The translations under genes were made by a program, and so were the position numbers. A DNA stretch of 64,000 bases from Acidobacteriota bacterium. Its GTDB lineage: Bacteria > Acidobacteriota > Holophagae > Acanthopleuribacterales > Acanthopleuribacteraceae. How positions within the stretch are numbered: the stretch's first letter is position 1; each line of letters opens with the position of its first letter. A model generated the notes under the pieces. That model saw only the letters and a list, made by a program, of their open reading frames with translations. It had not been told where the DNA came from and did no database searches. The DNA is taken from assembly GCA_030066195.1 (NCBI GenBank), contig JASJCB010000005.1, positions 1 through 64,000 of the forward strand. Direction: 5' to 3'. Below, piece after piece: positions 25,201 through 37,200 of this stretch.

Positions 25201-28200
25201 GGCCCACCCGCAAGGTATGCGCCGCGTCGGCAAAGGAATCCCGGTTCTGTTCCTGCAACCAGGCAGCCAACCGTTCGGCCTGGTGTTGCAGTGCGGCCTC
25301 GGTTTTGGCCGACAGCAGAATCAACTCGTTATTTCGACCGAGTTCCTCCGGCTCGGGTTGCGGCGGCGAGGCCACAATCACATGCGCATTGGTGCCGCCG
25401 ATACCGAAAGAACTCACACCGGCAACCCGTTGCGGTGAATCCCATTCAAGCGGTTCTCCATTGACGCGAAACGGTCCGGTCTCCAATCCCGTTTCCGGGT
25501 TGGCATGCGTAAAATGCAGGCTGGGCGGAATCAAACCATGCTTCACGGCCAGGGCTGCTTTCAATAGGCCGGTCACCCCGGAAGCCGCGTCCAAATGACC
25601 CAAGTTGGTCTTGACCGAACCCAAGGTGACGCCCTTGCCGGGCACAGAATCCTTGCGGAAGACCTCGGTCAGGGCGGCAACTTCCACGGAGTCGCCCAGC
25701 GGCGTACCGGTACCGTGTGCCTCGATAAAGCCGATATCTGCCGGTTTCCGGCCCGCATCCCGCAAAGCGGCTTCGATCACAGTCTCCTGGCCCTGCCCGC
25801 CAGGAGCCGTGTAGCCCGCCCGAGCGGACCCGTCGTTATTGATTGCGCTGCCTTCGATCACCGCGTGAATGGTATCCCCGTCAGCCAGGGCTGCCGCCAG
25901 CGGTTTCAATACCAGGAGAGCCAGTCCGCTGCCGGGAACCGTGCCTTGCGCCCCGGCGTCGAAGGCGCGGCAATGTCCGTCAGGCGAGAAGACCAGGCCC
26001 GGGTCGTAGCGGTAACCTTGTCCGTGAGGTACAACCAGGCTGACGCCGCCTGCCAGGGCCAGTTCACATTCACCCTGGCGCAAGGCCCGGCAAGCCGTAT
26101 GCACCGCCACCATGGACGAGGAGCAGGCGGTCTGAATGTTGAGCGCCGGGCCCTGGAAGCCCAGCTTATAGGCGATGCGCGTGGGAAGGAACTCTCGTTC
26201 ATTACCCAGCCCGGTCAATTGAGGTTCCGCCCGATCCAAACCCGCCGGGGCCAAATGATGTTCCCGGTAACCTCCCGCGCCCACCGAAGCGAAGATGCCC
26301 GCCTTGCGACGATCGGCGGGGGCCGCGTAACCCGCATGTTCCAACGCTTCCCACGCGGCTTCCAGGAACAGGCGGTGTTGCGGGTCCATGAGTTCCGCCT
26401 CGCGGGCGCCGATGCCGAAAAACGCCGCGTCGAAATAGTCGATGTCTTCTATCAGTGCGCAGGCGGGTACGTAGTTGGGATCCAGGCGATCTGTGTCGTT
26501 GACACCCGCGGCGCGCAGTGCATCGGTGTCCAGCCGGGTGATGGACTCGATGCCCGCACACAGGTTCTCCCAAAAGGCCGCTACATTGGGAGCACCGGGG
26601 AATCGCCCCGAGAAGCCGATAATCGCAACGGCCTTGGTATCGGGACTTTCGGAATCGGCGGCTTGGAATACCGGCTCGGATTCGGATTCCGCTCGTTGTC
26701 TTTGTTCGATCAGACGGGCCTGAGCACGGATGGTGGTGTGACGAAGTAAATCGGTTACGCCGATTTGCGGGTCCAGGCTTTCGCGGATCCGCGAAGCGAG
26801 CGCCACCAACAGCACGGAATGTCCGCCTACATCGAAGAAGTTGGCCTCGGGGTCTATGCCGTCCATCTGGATTAGCTCCGACCACAAACGACTCACCTGG
26901 TGTTCGATCTCACCGGCGCATAACCGGGAGTCCACCTCGCGCGAGGTCTTTTCCGTCAGGCGGCCAAGGGCTTTGCGATCCAGTTTGCCGTTGGTCGTCA
27001 GGGGAAGTCGATCCAAAACCACGAATTGTGAGGGAATCATGTAAGAGGGCAGCAGGCTTTGTAGATGCCGGCGCGCCTCGGCGGCCAACCGATGTCCCGC
27101 CCGCCAGGCGTAGGGGGGACGCGTCACCAGTTGTGTGCCTTCATCTTTTAGGGTGCGAATTGCATAGACGTTGAACAGGTTGGTGTCGGCCAATTCCCGG
27201 TTTTGCTCGGTGGTCAGGTTAAAACCCCGGGCCTCCAGGAGCGCGGTTATTCGGGCCAGGCGTCCGTCAAGGTCATGGACCTCGATTACCAGTTGTCGTA
27301 TGCGCGGCCAGTCCTCGGGTTGAATGCCGCATAAAATGTCCCACTCGCTCTTCTCGGCGTCGATTTTAAGCAGGTCAATGGTTTCCAGCCGGTATTCCCG
27401 AATGATTTGACTGATCGTTGTCATCCTTCCCTTGAAATGTCGGGGCTGTAGGCGACCGGCCGTTAAATCGTCCAAGTCTTCTTGCTTTAAAACATGTTCT
27501 CCGGCGGCCTGCCTCAACCATGCAGCGACAACCTGCCGTTCCTCCTCCTGATCGGCGTAGCATCCTGAAATGACCGAAACGTTGGGATACCAGGTCAGGT
27601 CGGCATCGCCCGGTTCCGCGCCGGCAGCGGCCTCGATCACACGGGCGTTGAGTTGGTACAGATCCATATTGGCTTGAAGCGTTTCCCGGATCGTCGGAAT
27701 CGGCTCCAGACATACCAGTTCGACATCTTCCACCTGCATGGCGAAGAACAGGGAAGCCATACCGATATGAGCGCCCACATCTACTACACGGGCGCCTTTC
27801 TCCAGTCTGATCCCGTGACGGTAGTAGGCGGCATCCGCGAAGATTTCCCGGTAGAGGAATTGAGTCTCCACGGGGTTATCATGCAAGAGCACCATCCCGT
27901 TAGGCAGGGTTTGGCGGGCGCTCTCAGGAAAGCGGCCCGCCCTGGTCAAGCGCGCCAATTGCGAGGCAACCGGCGCGCGTTTTGGATCTGGGACGAGAAA
28001 AGCGGCAAGGAACATGGTTTCGGCACGGTCTCCGATTGTCGTAACAATCGCATCGCCGAGGTCGGGATGTTCCATCAGTCGACCGGTAATCTCACCCGGT
28101 TCGATGCGGTGGCCGCGCAGTTGAATCTGGTCATCGCAACGGCCCAGGTAAATCAAAGCACCGTTTGCCGCCCATCTGCCCAGATCGCCGGTTTTGTAGA

Positions 28201-31200
28201 GCCGGTTTGCCGTCACGGACGGCATTGGTTTTGGTGAGGGATTGAGTTCGGATTGACAGGTTGGGTCTTCGGATTGCTCGTATGGATAAGGGTTGGGAAT
28301 GAAACAACGAGCTGTCAGCCCGGGTTGTCCTGTATATCCACGAGTCGGACCCGCGCCGCCCACGTAGATTTCACCAACCGCACCGCGTGGTACGGGTTTC
28401 AGGTGAGGGTCCAGCAGGTAAAGGCTCTGGTGGGGTAGGGAATGCCCTATGGAGGCGGACGGGTTGTCGGGTCGAATCAGCTTCCAGGTCACATGAACAC
28501 AGGTTTCCGTGATGCCGTACATATTGACCAGTTGAGGCTTGTCCGCGCTGAAGCGGTCGAACCAGGATTTAAGACTGAACTCGTCCAGGGTCTCCCCGCC
28601 GAAAATTATCAAACGGAGATTGGGAACCTTTTCGGGATGTAAATAGGGCGACAGTTGTCGGAATGCGGTCGGAGTCTGGTTCAGGATCGTGACCTGACAA
28701 TCGCTGACCAGTTGTGCAAATGCCCGAGGGTCGCGGCTTGTTTCGAACGGCGCCAATACCAACCGGCCGCCGTAGAGGAGTGCGCCCCACAGTTCCCAAA
28801 CGCTGAAGTCGAAGGTGATGCCGTGGAACAAGGTCCAGGTATCTCCAGATGAAAATTGGAAGCGCGCTTGGGTAGCCTGGAACAGGCGGTCGACGCTTGC
28901 ATGACTGACGCCGACCCCTTTCGGTTTGCCGGTTGAGCCGGAAGTGTAGATGACATATGCCAGGTGATCCGGATCGATCTCAGGTTCAGTTAACGGCGCG
29001 CGCCCTTCTTCGCTCGGATTGATGACCACACCCGCGAATGCGGCAGGAATACCGACGGTGTTCTCATCGGCGATGACCAGGCGAGCGCCGGTGTCACGCA
29101 GTAGCTCGCATAAACGCTCTGTCGGGTCCATGACGTTCAAGGGCAGGTAGGCGGCGCCCGCGCGCAGAATAGCAAGCAGGCCGATGATCAGGTCCGGCGA
29201 CGGAGGCAGGCACAAGCCGACGACCTGTTCCGGTCCGGCGCCCAGTTCAACCAGGCGACCGGCAAGCGCGGCCGAGCGTCGATCCAATTCCCCGTAGCTG
29301 ACGACCCGGTCTCCGCAATACAAAGCCTCGGCTTCCGTGCGGCGCCCTGCGATATCCAGGAATTGAGCATGGAGTGAGCGGTTGGGTAAGTAATCGGTCT
29401 GACTCGCACACGCTGTCAGCAGGTTCCGGCGTTCTTCTTGAGTAAGTAAATCATAGGAGGCGCAAGGCTTCGTCGGGTCCTCGGCAATACCTTCCACAAG
29501 CCTGTGGAAACAGGCGGCCAGGCTCTCCATGTGCTCGTCCGAGAACAGGTCGATCGCGTAGGTGAAGCCGCCGCGAATTCCGTCGTGCTCGCGCCATAGA
29601 TCCACTTCCAGATCGAAGCGCACCCTGCCTGTATCCACGTCCAACTGTCGCACGGACAGGCCGCGAGGTTCGGTCACCGGCATGGGCGCACCGTGGAAGG
29701 TGAAGCTGATTTGAGCCAACGGCAATCGACCCGGCTTACGCTCCGGTCGCAGGGCGGCGATCATGTCTTCAAAAGCCAGGGCGCCGTGTTCGAAAGCGCC
29801 TAAAATGGTTTCGCGTACATCGCCCAATAATTCACCGAAAGATTGTTCCGGCCGGTAGCGCACTTTCAGCGGAAGGGTATTGACGAAGAAACCGATCAGA
29901 TCTTCGATCTCCTTGGGTTTGCGATTGGCAAAAGCGGTTGCGGTGACGATTTCTTCATTGCGACCGTGTCGCGCCAACAGAAGGGAAAAGGCGGCTTGCA
30001 GGACCATGAACAGGGTAGTGGTTTGCAGGCCGGCTGCACGCTCCAAACCTTGTAGAATCGATGCATTCAAGCTGAAGGCCAGGGTTCTGCCCAGCATCTC
30101 GCGTTGCTCGGGAACGGGGAAATCGGTTGGGACGGGCAGTTGTCCCGAAACCTCCGATAGGTTCTGTCGCCACCAATCCAGGCAATGGGCCGGGCACCGG
30201 GCGTCCTCGCGTTTCCACAAGGTATAATCGGCGTATTGAAGACCTGCCGGTGCGGGCGCGGGCGCCATACCCAATCGGGCCTCATAGAGCCGAAAGAGAT
30301 CGCGAACCAGCACGTACAAAGACCAGCCGTCCGCGATCAGGTGATGAATACTGAACACGAGCAGATGGTTTTCAAAACCCAGCCGGATCAGCGCCGCCCG
30401 CCAAAGCGGCGCCTCGGCGGTATTGAAAGGTCGCGCGAACCAGGAAGCGGTCGACGCGATCACATCTTGCGGTGTCTCGCCCAATCGCTCGACCAAAACC
30501 AGGGCGCGTTTCAAAGGGCCCACGGCTCTTTGCAGCACCTGGCCCTGCTCCCTGCAGAAAGCGGTGCGCAGGATTTCATGACGGCAAACCAGGTCATACA
30601 ATGCGGTCTCCAACACGGTCGCGTCGATTCCACCCCGTAGGTGCAGCGCCAGGGGAATGTTGTAGGCGCCGTTCAAAGGCATCAGCTCGTTCATCAGGAA
30701 AAGACGCTGTTGCTGCGGGGACAACGGCACAAAAGCAGGTCGGACTCCGGGCGTCGGCGAGCTCCGGGGCGTTGCCTCCTTGTCGCGCAATTCGGCGATG
30801 CGGCGCGCCAATCCGCGAACGGTAGGTTCGTTGAATAAATCGGGCGGCGGTAAGTCTACGCCGAAGGCATCCTGAATGCGTGAAAGCACTCTGGCCACCA
30901 ACAGGGAGTGACCGCCCAGGGAAAAGAAATCGTCTTCCGGGGCGATGTCCTTGCGATCGAGAATGTCCGACCAGATCGCGGCCAGCAATTGTTCGCCCGG
31001 ATCGTCGAAGAGACAGGCCGGGCGTCTTTGACAATTCGTTTGGTCAGGCGCCGTGTCCATGGCGGTCAGCGCCCGACGGTCCAACTTTCCGTTGTGCGTC
31101 AGCGGAATCTTGTCGATCGGGACGAAGCGCCGGGGCAACATGTAATCGGGCAGGATGGTTTTCATGAAGGCGCGCACCGAGGATTCAGAAAAGGGTTGGC

Positions 31201-34200
31201 CCTTGAACGGCGCCACAAAAGCTTCCAAACTCCGATCTCCGGGGGTAATCTCAGAGACCAATATGACGCCTCGGGCTACTCCGGGCGCCTGGTTGAGGAC
31301 CGCTTCCACCTCGCCGATTTCTACGCGGAAGCCGCGTATCTTGACCTGGTGATCGCTTCTACCCAAGAAGTGAATGGTCGTATCGTCCGGGGTCTCGCCC
31401 GTTGCCAGTCGCACCAGGTCGCCGGTCATATAGCGCCGAGCGCCCGGAATTGGACTGTAGGGGTCGGGTACGAATCGTTCGGCGGTCAGGGCGGGCCGAT
31501 TGTGGTAGCCGCGGGTGACATGATCGCCGCCTACTGCCAGTTCGCCGCGTGTGCCCGGCGGTGTAAGACGACCCGATGCATCGCAAATGGTGAGGCGTAC
31601 GCCGGTCAACGGCTTGCCGATAGGCACCCGGTCCGCATCCTCCGGTGCCACCCATCGGGCCGATGCCCAGACCGTGGTTTCGGTGGGGCCGAAGAGGTTC
31701 AGCAGAGCGCCGTTGCCGGCCGGAAGATGCGTGGCCAACTCAGGGGTCAATGCTTCGCCGCCGCTCATGACCCGCAGGCCGTCCGTGCCGGTCCAACCGG
31801 CCTCGGTCAGCATTCGCCAGGTGGCCGGCGTCGCCTGCATGAAGTCGGGCCGATGCCAATCCAATACCTGCTTCAATCGCCGACCGTCGCGTGCAACGGC
31901 GTCGGAAACCTGCAACAAGGAGCCGCCGGTAGTCAAGGTGAGGAAGATGTCTTGGACCGATACGTCGAAGCAGATGGTGCTCAAGGCCAGACACACATCT
32001 CCGCGCCGAAAGCCGAGAACCTGCTGTATCCCTCTCAAGAAGCGGCACACCGTCAATCCGGCCACACGCACGCCCTTGGGTTTTCCCGTGCTGCCGCTGG
32101 TGTAGATCACGTAGGCGGTGTTCTCCAATCCGGTCGTTTGTTTTGGGTTTCCTCCGCCGATGATAGATTCCATGGTTACCCGGTTCACCTGATCGGGGTC
32201 AAACCTGGATTCCAGGTCTTCCGTGGTCAAGAGCAGGCGCGCGCCGCTGTCTTCCAGCATGGTTTTCAAACGATAATCCGGGTACGAAGGGTCCAGCGGC
32301 ACGTATCCGCAACCGGCGGCCAGGATTCCCAGTAAACCCGCGACCAGATCAGGGGAACGGTCGATGCAAAGGCCGACCAGGTCCTCCGGGCCGGCCCCCA
32401 GGGATTGCAAGCGAACCGCCACACCTTGGGCGTGATGCAAAAGCGCCTCGTAGGTTACCGTAACCTGGGGATCGTCAGCTGTCCGCACGGCGACAGCATC
32501 GGGCATTTCCTCGGCGATGCGGGCGACCAACCGATAGGGCGTCTCCAATTCCGGGTTGTCAACCGGCGGCGCATGCCAATCGGCTAGAAGCCGCTCCCGC
32601 TCGGCGTCCGTCATGCCGTCCAGATCTGAAACCGGTTGTTCGGGCGCCAGGGCCATATGGCGTAATAGTTCACGCAAACGCATGGCAAAGGTTTCGATGG
32701 TTCTCAAATCGAACAGATCGGCCCGGTATTCCCAGGCGCCCTGCAAGCAACCGTCTTCAACGGACAAATCCAGGGTCAGGTCGAACCGCGTGGTGTGGGT
32801 AGGTGTCCCGTCCAAATGAACGGAAAGGTCGGGTAGTTCCACCTTCGGCAGAGGAGCGTTCTGCAGGACCAACAAAACCTGGACCAGCGGCGCGTAGGCC
32901 GTGTTTCGTTCCGGCTTCAGGGCGCGGACCACATCGCTGAAGTGAACGTCGCCGTTTCTCAAGGCGTTGAGATTGCCGGTTTGTACCTGGTGCAGCAGGT
33001 CGCGAACTGTCGCTTGCCTTGCCGGGATCTTATGACGCAATACCACGGTATTGATGAAGGGGCCGGGAACGATTTCCATCTCAGGCCTGGTCCGTCCGGC
33101 GGTCAGCGTAGCAAAGGTGATATCCTCGCGGTTACAGGCCCTGGCCAAAAACACGGCAAAGCCCGCGCTCAGCACACTGAACAAGGTGACCCCGGTTTCG
33201 GCAGCCAGGGTCATGCACCGTTTGGTTTCGGTTTCGTCCAAATGGAAGGGCAACCGGCCGGCCCGGAAGGAGCGCGTTGCGGGGCTCGGACGGTTCACGG
33301 GTAATTCCAGCAGGGGCGGCAGTCGGTCCAGATGTTTGCGCCACCAGGACAGCTTCTCAGCTCGGGCCGTCTTCACCGTTTCGTTCGAAAGCCAGGCTGC
33401 TATATCGCCGAATTGCAATGCGGGCGGGGTCGGCGAAGGCGTGATCAGGTAACTGGTGGCGCGGAAGTATTGTTGCGCCAGTTCCCTCGAGATAAGGTCC
33501 AGCGTCCAACCATCGCAAGCAATGTGATGCAGCGTCACCAGGTGAAGATAACGCTTTTTGCCCAGCATCAGGACGCGTCGTCGCAGAGGCGGTCCCCCGT
33601 TCAGGTCAAACGCTTTTCTCGCTTCGATTTGGGCCAGGTTTGCGGCGATCGCTCGGGACTCACTCTCCGGCAAGCCGCTCAGGTCGGTTACCGATAATTC
33701 ACGGGGATCGGCCGGTTGTACGAAGCCGAATGGTTCGCCGTCGACCTCCTGGTAACAGGTGCGCAATATTTCGTGCCGGGCCATAACGGCGAACCAGGCC
33801 ATGGACAGCCCCCGGATATCCAGGTCGCCGGAAATTTCCAGGCGCAGGGGCATGTTGAAGGCGGCCGCGGCATCGGCATCCCCGCTAAAGCGCCGGTGGT
33901 GCAGCCATAGTTCCTGCTGCAGGGGGTTCAAAGGAACGGGGGAATCGGCAGGGCGCGGCTGAATATCGGGAAGGGTCGGGTTTTTGAAACCCGCCTTCTG
34001 CAATGAGCCGATATGGGCGGCCAGCCGGTCAAGGCGCGGGTGGTTGTAGACGGCGGTCAGCCCGGGTGCAACGCCGAAGTTTTGTTCGATACGCGCGACC
34101 AGACGGACGGCGGTCAACGAGTGCCCGCCCATTTGGAAGAAGTCGCTCTCTCGACCGATACCCTCGCGGTTCAACAAATCCGACCACAGGCCCGCCAACG

Positions 34201-37200
34201 CTTTTTCCAGGTCGCCTCTCGGCGGCTCGCCCGCGTTTTCCATCCGTGGGCGCGGCAAGGCGGCGGTGTCGATCTTTCCACTCGGCGTGCGCGGGAAACG
34301 TTCGAGGGTGATGAAGCGAACAGGCACCATGTAATGCGGTAATTGTGACGCCGGGAGATCACGCAGGGCAGCCGTGTCAAGGTCATGTTGCGAGGTTTCC
34401 AGCCAGGCGGTCAGTTGATTGTCGATCATAGCCGCCACCGCGTTGCTGACTGACGGGTTCTTCATGAGGACGGCCTCGATTTCCGCCGGCTCCACGCGAT
34501 GACCACGCAATTCCAGCTGTCGATCCATACGACCCAGGAACACCAGGGTCCGATCCTCACGGCGCATGGTCATCCGGTCTCCGCTGCGATAGATGCGTGC
34601 GCCCGGTGTTTTTGAGAAGGGATCGGGTAGGAAAACGGCAGCTGTCTCCGCGGGCCGATTCAAGTAACCTCGCGCCAGGCGTTCGCCGCCGATCACCAAC
34701 TCGCCGCTTTGACCCGGAGGCATGGGATTGCCGTAACGGTCGCAGACCAGGGCCGAGGTGTCGGGTAGCGGCTTGCCCACGGGCGCGATCGGCTCATCGC
34801 ATGGGTCCAACCGATGCACGGTCGCGGTGATGGTGGTTTCGGTCTGGCCGTAGCCGTTGATCACCTGAATCGGATGCTCGGACAAAACCCGCCACCGCGC
34901 AATCAGGTCGGCGCGAACGGGTTCGCTGCCCACGATCAGCACCTTCAGGCTTTCGGGGACGGCTGTTTCCGAGGTCTCCAAATAGTCCACCCAGGCGTGC
35001 CAGAAGGAAGCGGGCAGGTTGGCATGCGTCACCCGGTGTCGACGTATCAGTTCCGCCAACAGGCCCGGGTCGCGGCGGCTTGCTTCGTTCGGCGCCACTA
35101 CCGTTGCGCCCGCGGTAAGGGTAGGCAGGACCTCCTCGAAGAAGACATCGAACATGGGCGAACTGTAAAGCAATGCGCGATGTTCCGAACGGAGCGGGCA
35201 GACCGCCGTAAACGCCGCCATATGCCGTGTGACCGCGGCCCGGCTGACCAGGACGCCCTTGGGCGTTCCGGTAGAACCCGAGGTAAACAGCAGCCAGGCC
35301 GAGGCTCGAGGCAATCTGTTATAGTTTCCCGGCAATTGATCAGTCGGCGGATTCTCATTGTTCAGGTACAAGGTGGGGGTTCCCGCCGGCAGCAGGTTCA
35401 AGTGGGCGTCCTCCACGAGAACGAGGAAGGGCCGGGCCTGTTGCAGTAACCGCGAAAGGCGTTGCTTGGGCATGGTCGGGTCCAGCGGAAAAAAGACGGA
35501 ACCTACCATAAGATTTGACAACAGAGCGCGAATCAAGGGTTCCCCGCGACCTGCCAGAACGCCGACAACGGTTTCGGGTCCAACTCCCAACAGGTGTAGT
35601 TCGGCGGCCAGCTGCCGCGCTTTTTCATGGAGGGCCCGGTAGCTCCACTGCCCCTCCGGTGTAATCAGTGCAATCCGATCCGGCTGTTGGTCGGCCACTT
35701 TGAGGAGCATTTCGGAGGGGTCCCGATCAGCTTTGATCATGCCGGGGCTTGTGGCGGCAAGGATCGAGTTACGCGCCGCTTCATCCAATAGGGGTAGGTT
35801 GCCCACTGTCGCTTCCGGCTCCGCGGCGATACCGTTGAATAGATTGGCCGCAAAGCGGGCGAATAGGTCGACATCGGCGGCGTCAAACAAGTCGCCGTCC
35901 ACATCCATTACCATGGCCAGTTCTTCCTCGATGAGCGCGGCAGAAAGTCCCAGATCAAGCTGCGCCCCGGATTGACTGATGCCGAGAGTTGAACAGGAAA
36001 GGGGGCCGCACTTCAGAGGCAGCCCGTCGATACCCAAAACGGCCGCGCCGAGCGCGGGCAGGGCCTCGGCCCGGTAGAAACAGAACATGGTATGGTAGCG
36101 TACGAAATCACTGCCCGAGGCGGCCGCAAAGGCGGCGATCGGGTAACCGGCATGGGCTTCGTCCGCGGCCAGGATACGGCGCGACTCTTCCAGGTAGGCG
36201 CGGAAGCTTGGATTGCCCCGAAAGTCGGCTTGGCGCAGAATGGTGTTGACCAGGTAGCCCACCTGGTTTCGAAACCGGCGGCCCCGACAATTTACCGGCG
36301 TTGCCGTGCGCACCCGATCGGCCCCGGTGAGTCGGTGCAAGAACACCTGAAAAGCGGTCAACAAAACCCGATGCAAAGTGGTTTCATGGGCCCTGGCCAA
36401 ACGCTTATACGCCAGGACGGTTTGCCCGTTCAGGCGGAATTGGGCGTGGTGCACTTTCCCGGACGGTTTTGGGGGTTTGGCTTTAAGGCTTTCAAAACAC
36501 GACGGTACGGGCCCGACCAGGCGTTGCTGCCAATAGCGACGGGCCGCTTCGTCCACACTCAGGTCCTGCTGGACCTCACCGAAGGCAGCCGGCGAGGACG
36601 CCCGGCCGAAGGGCAGCGGCCGGGCTTCGCTATAGGCCTTGTAAACGCTGCCCAACTCGGCCGTCAACAGTTCCAACGAGTGGAAGTCGGCGGCCAGGTG
36701 ATGCGCCGTCAGCAGCAAAACGTGTTCACCACGAGGCCTGGAAAAGATGACGGCGCGGAAGACCTCGCCGTTTTTCAGGTTGAAAGGACGCCGCTGTTCT
36801 CTCGCCAGCCGGGCTTGCAGGGCCGATTCCTTCCAATCCGCGGCCCCCACGAATTGCGGAAACCGATTTGAGACAGGCCCGGCGTGTTGGTAGGGAACGC
36901 CGTCCTGTTCGTCGTAGACGGTCCGCAACGAGGGGTGGCGGTCTTGTAGGATGCGCAGGGCGGCGGCCAGTATTTCGATGTGATGAGGCGGGTGGATGCG
37001 CAACGCCAGGGCCAGGTGCCAGGCGGGGTTGTGAGGGTCTTGACGGTAAAGCGGCCAAAGGGATTGTTGCGCCGGTGTCAAGGGGAAACGGCCCTCCACG
37101 GCCTCGAATTCCGGCTCCGGTACGACTGCTTCCCCTCCCATTTCGGCCAGTTCGATCAGGGAGCCCGCCTCCAGGAAGCGGCGCGCGGGCCAGGTGCGCC

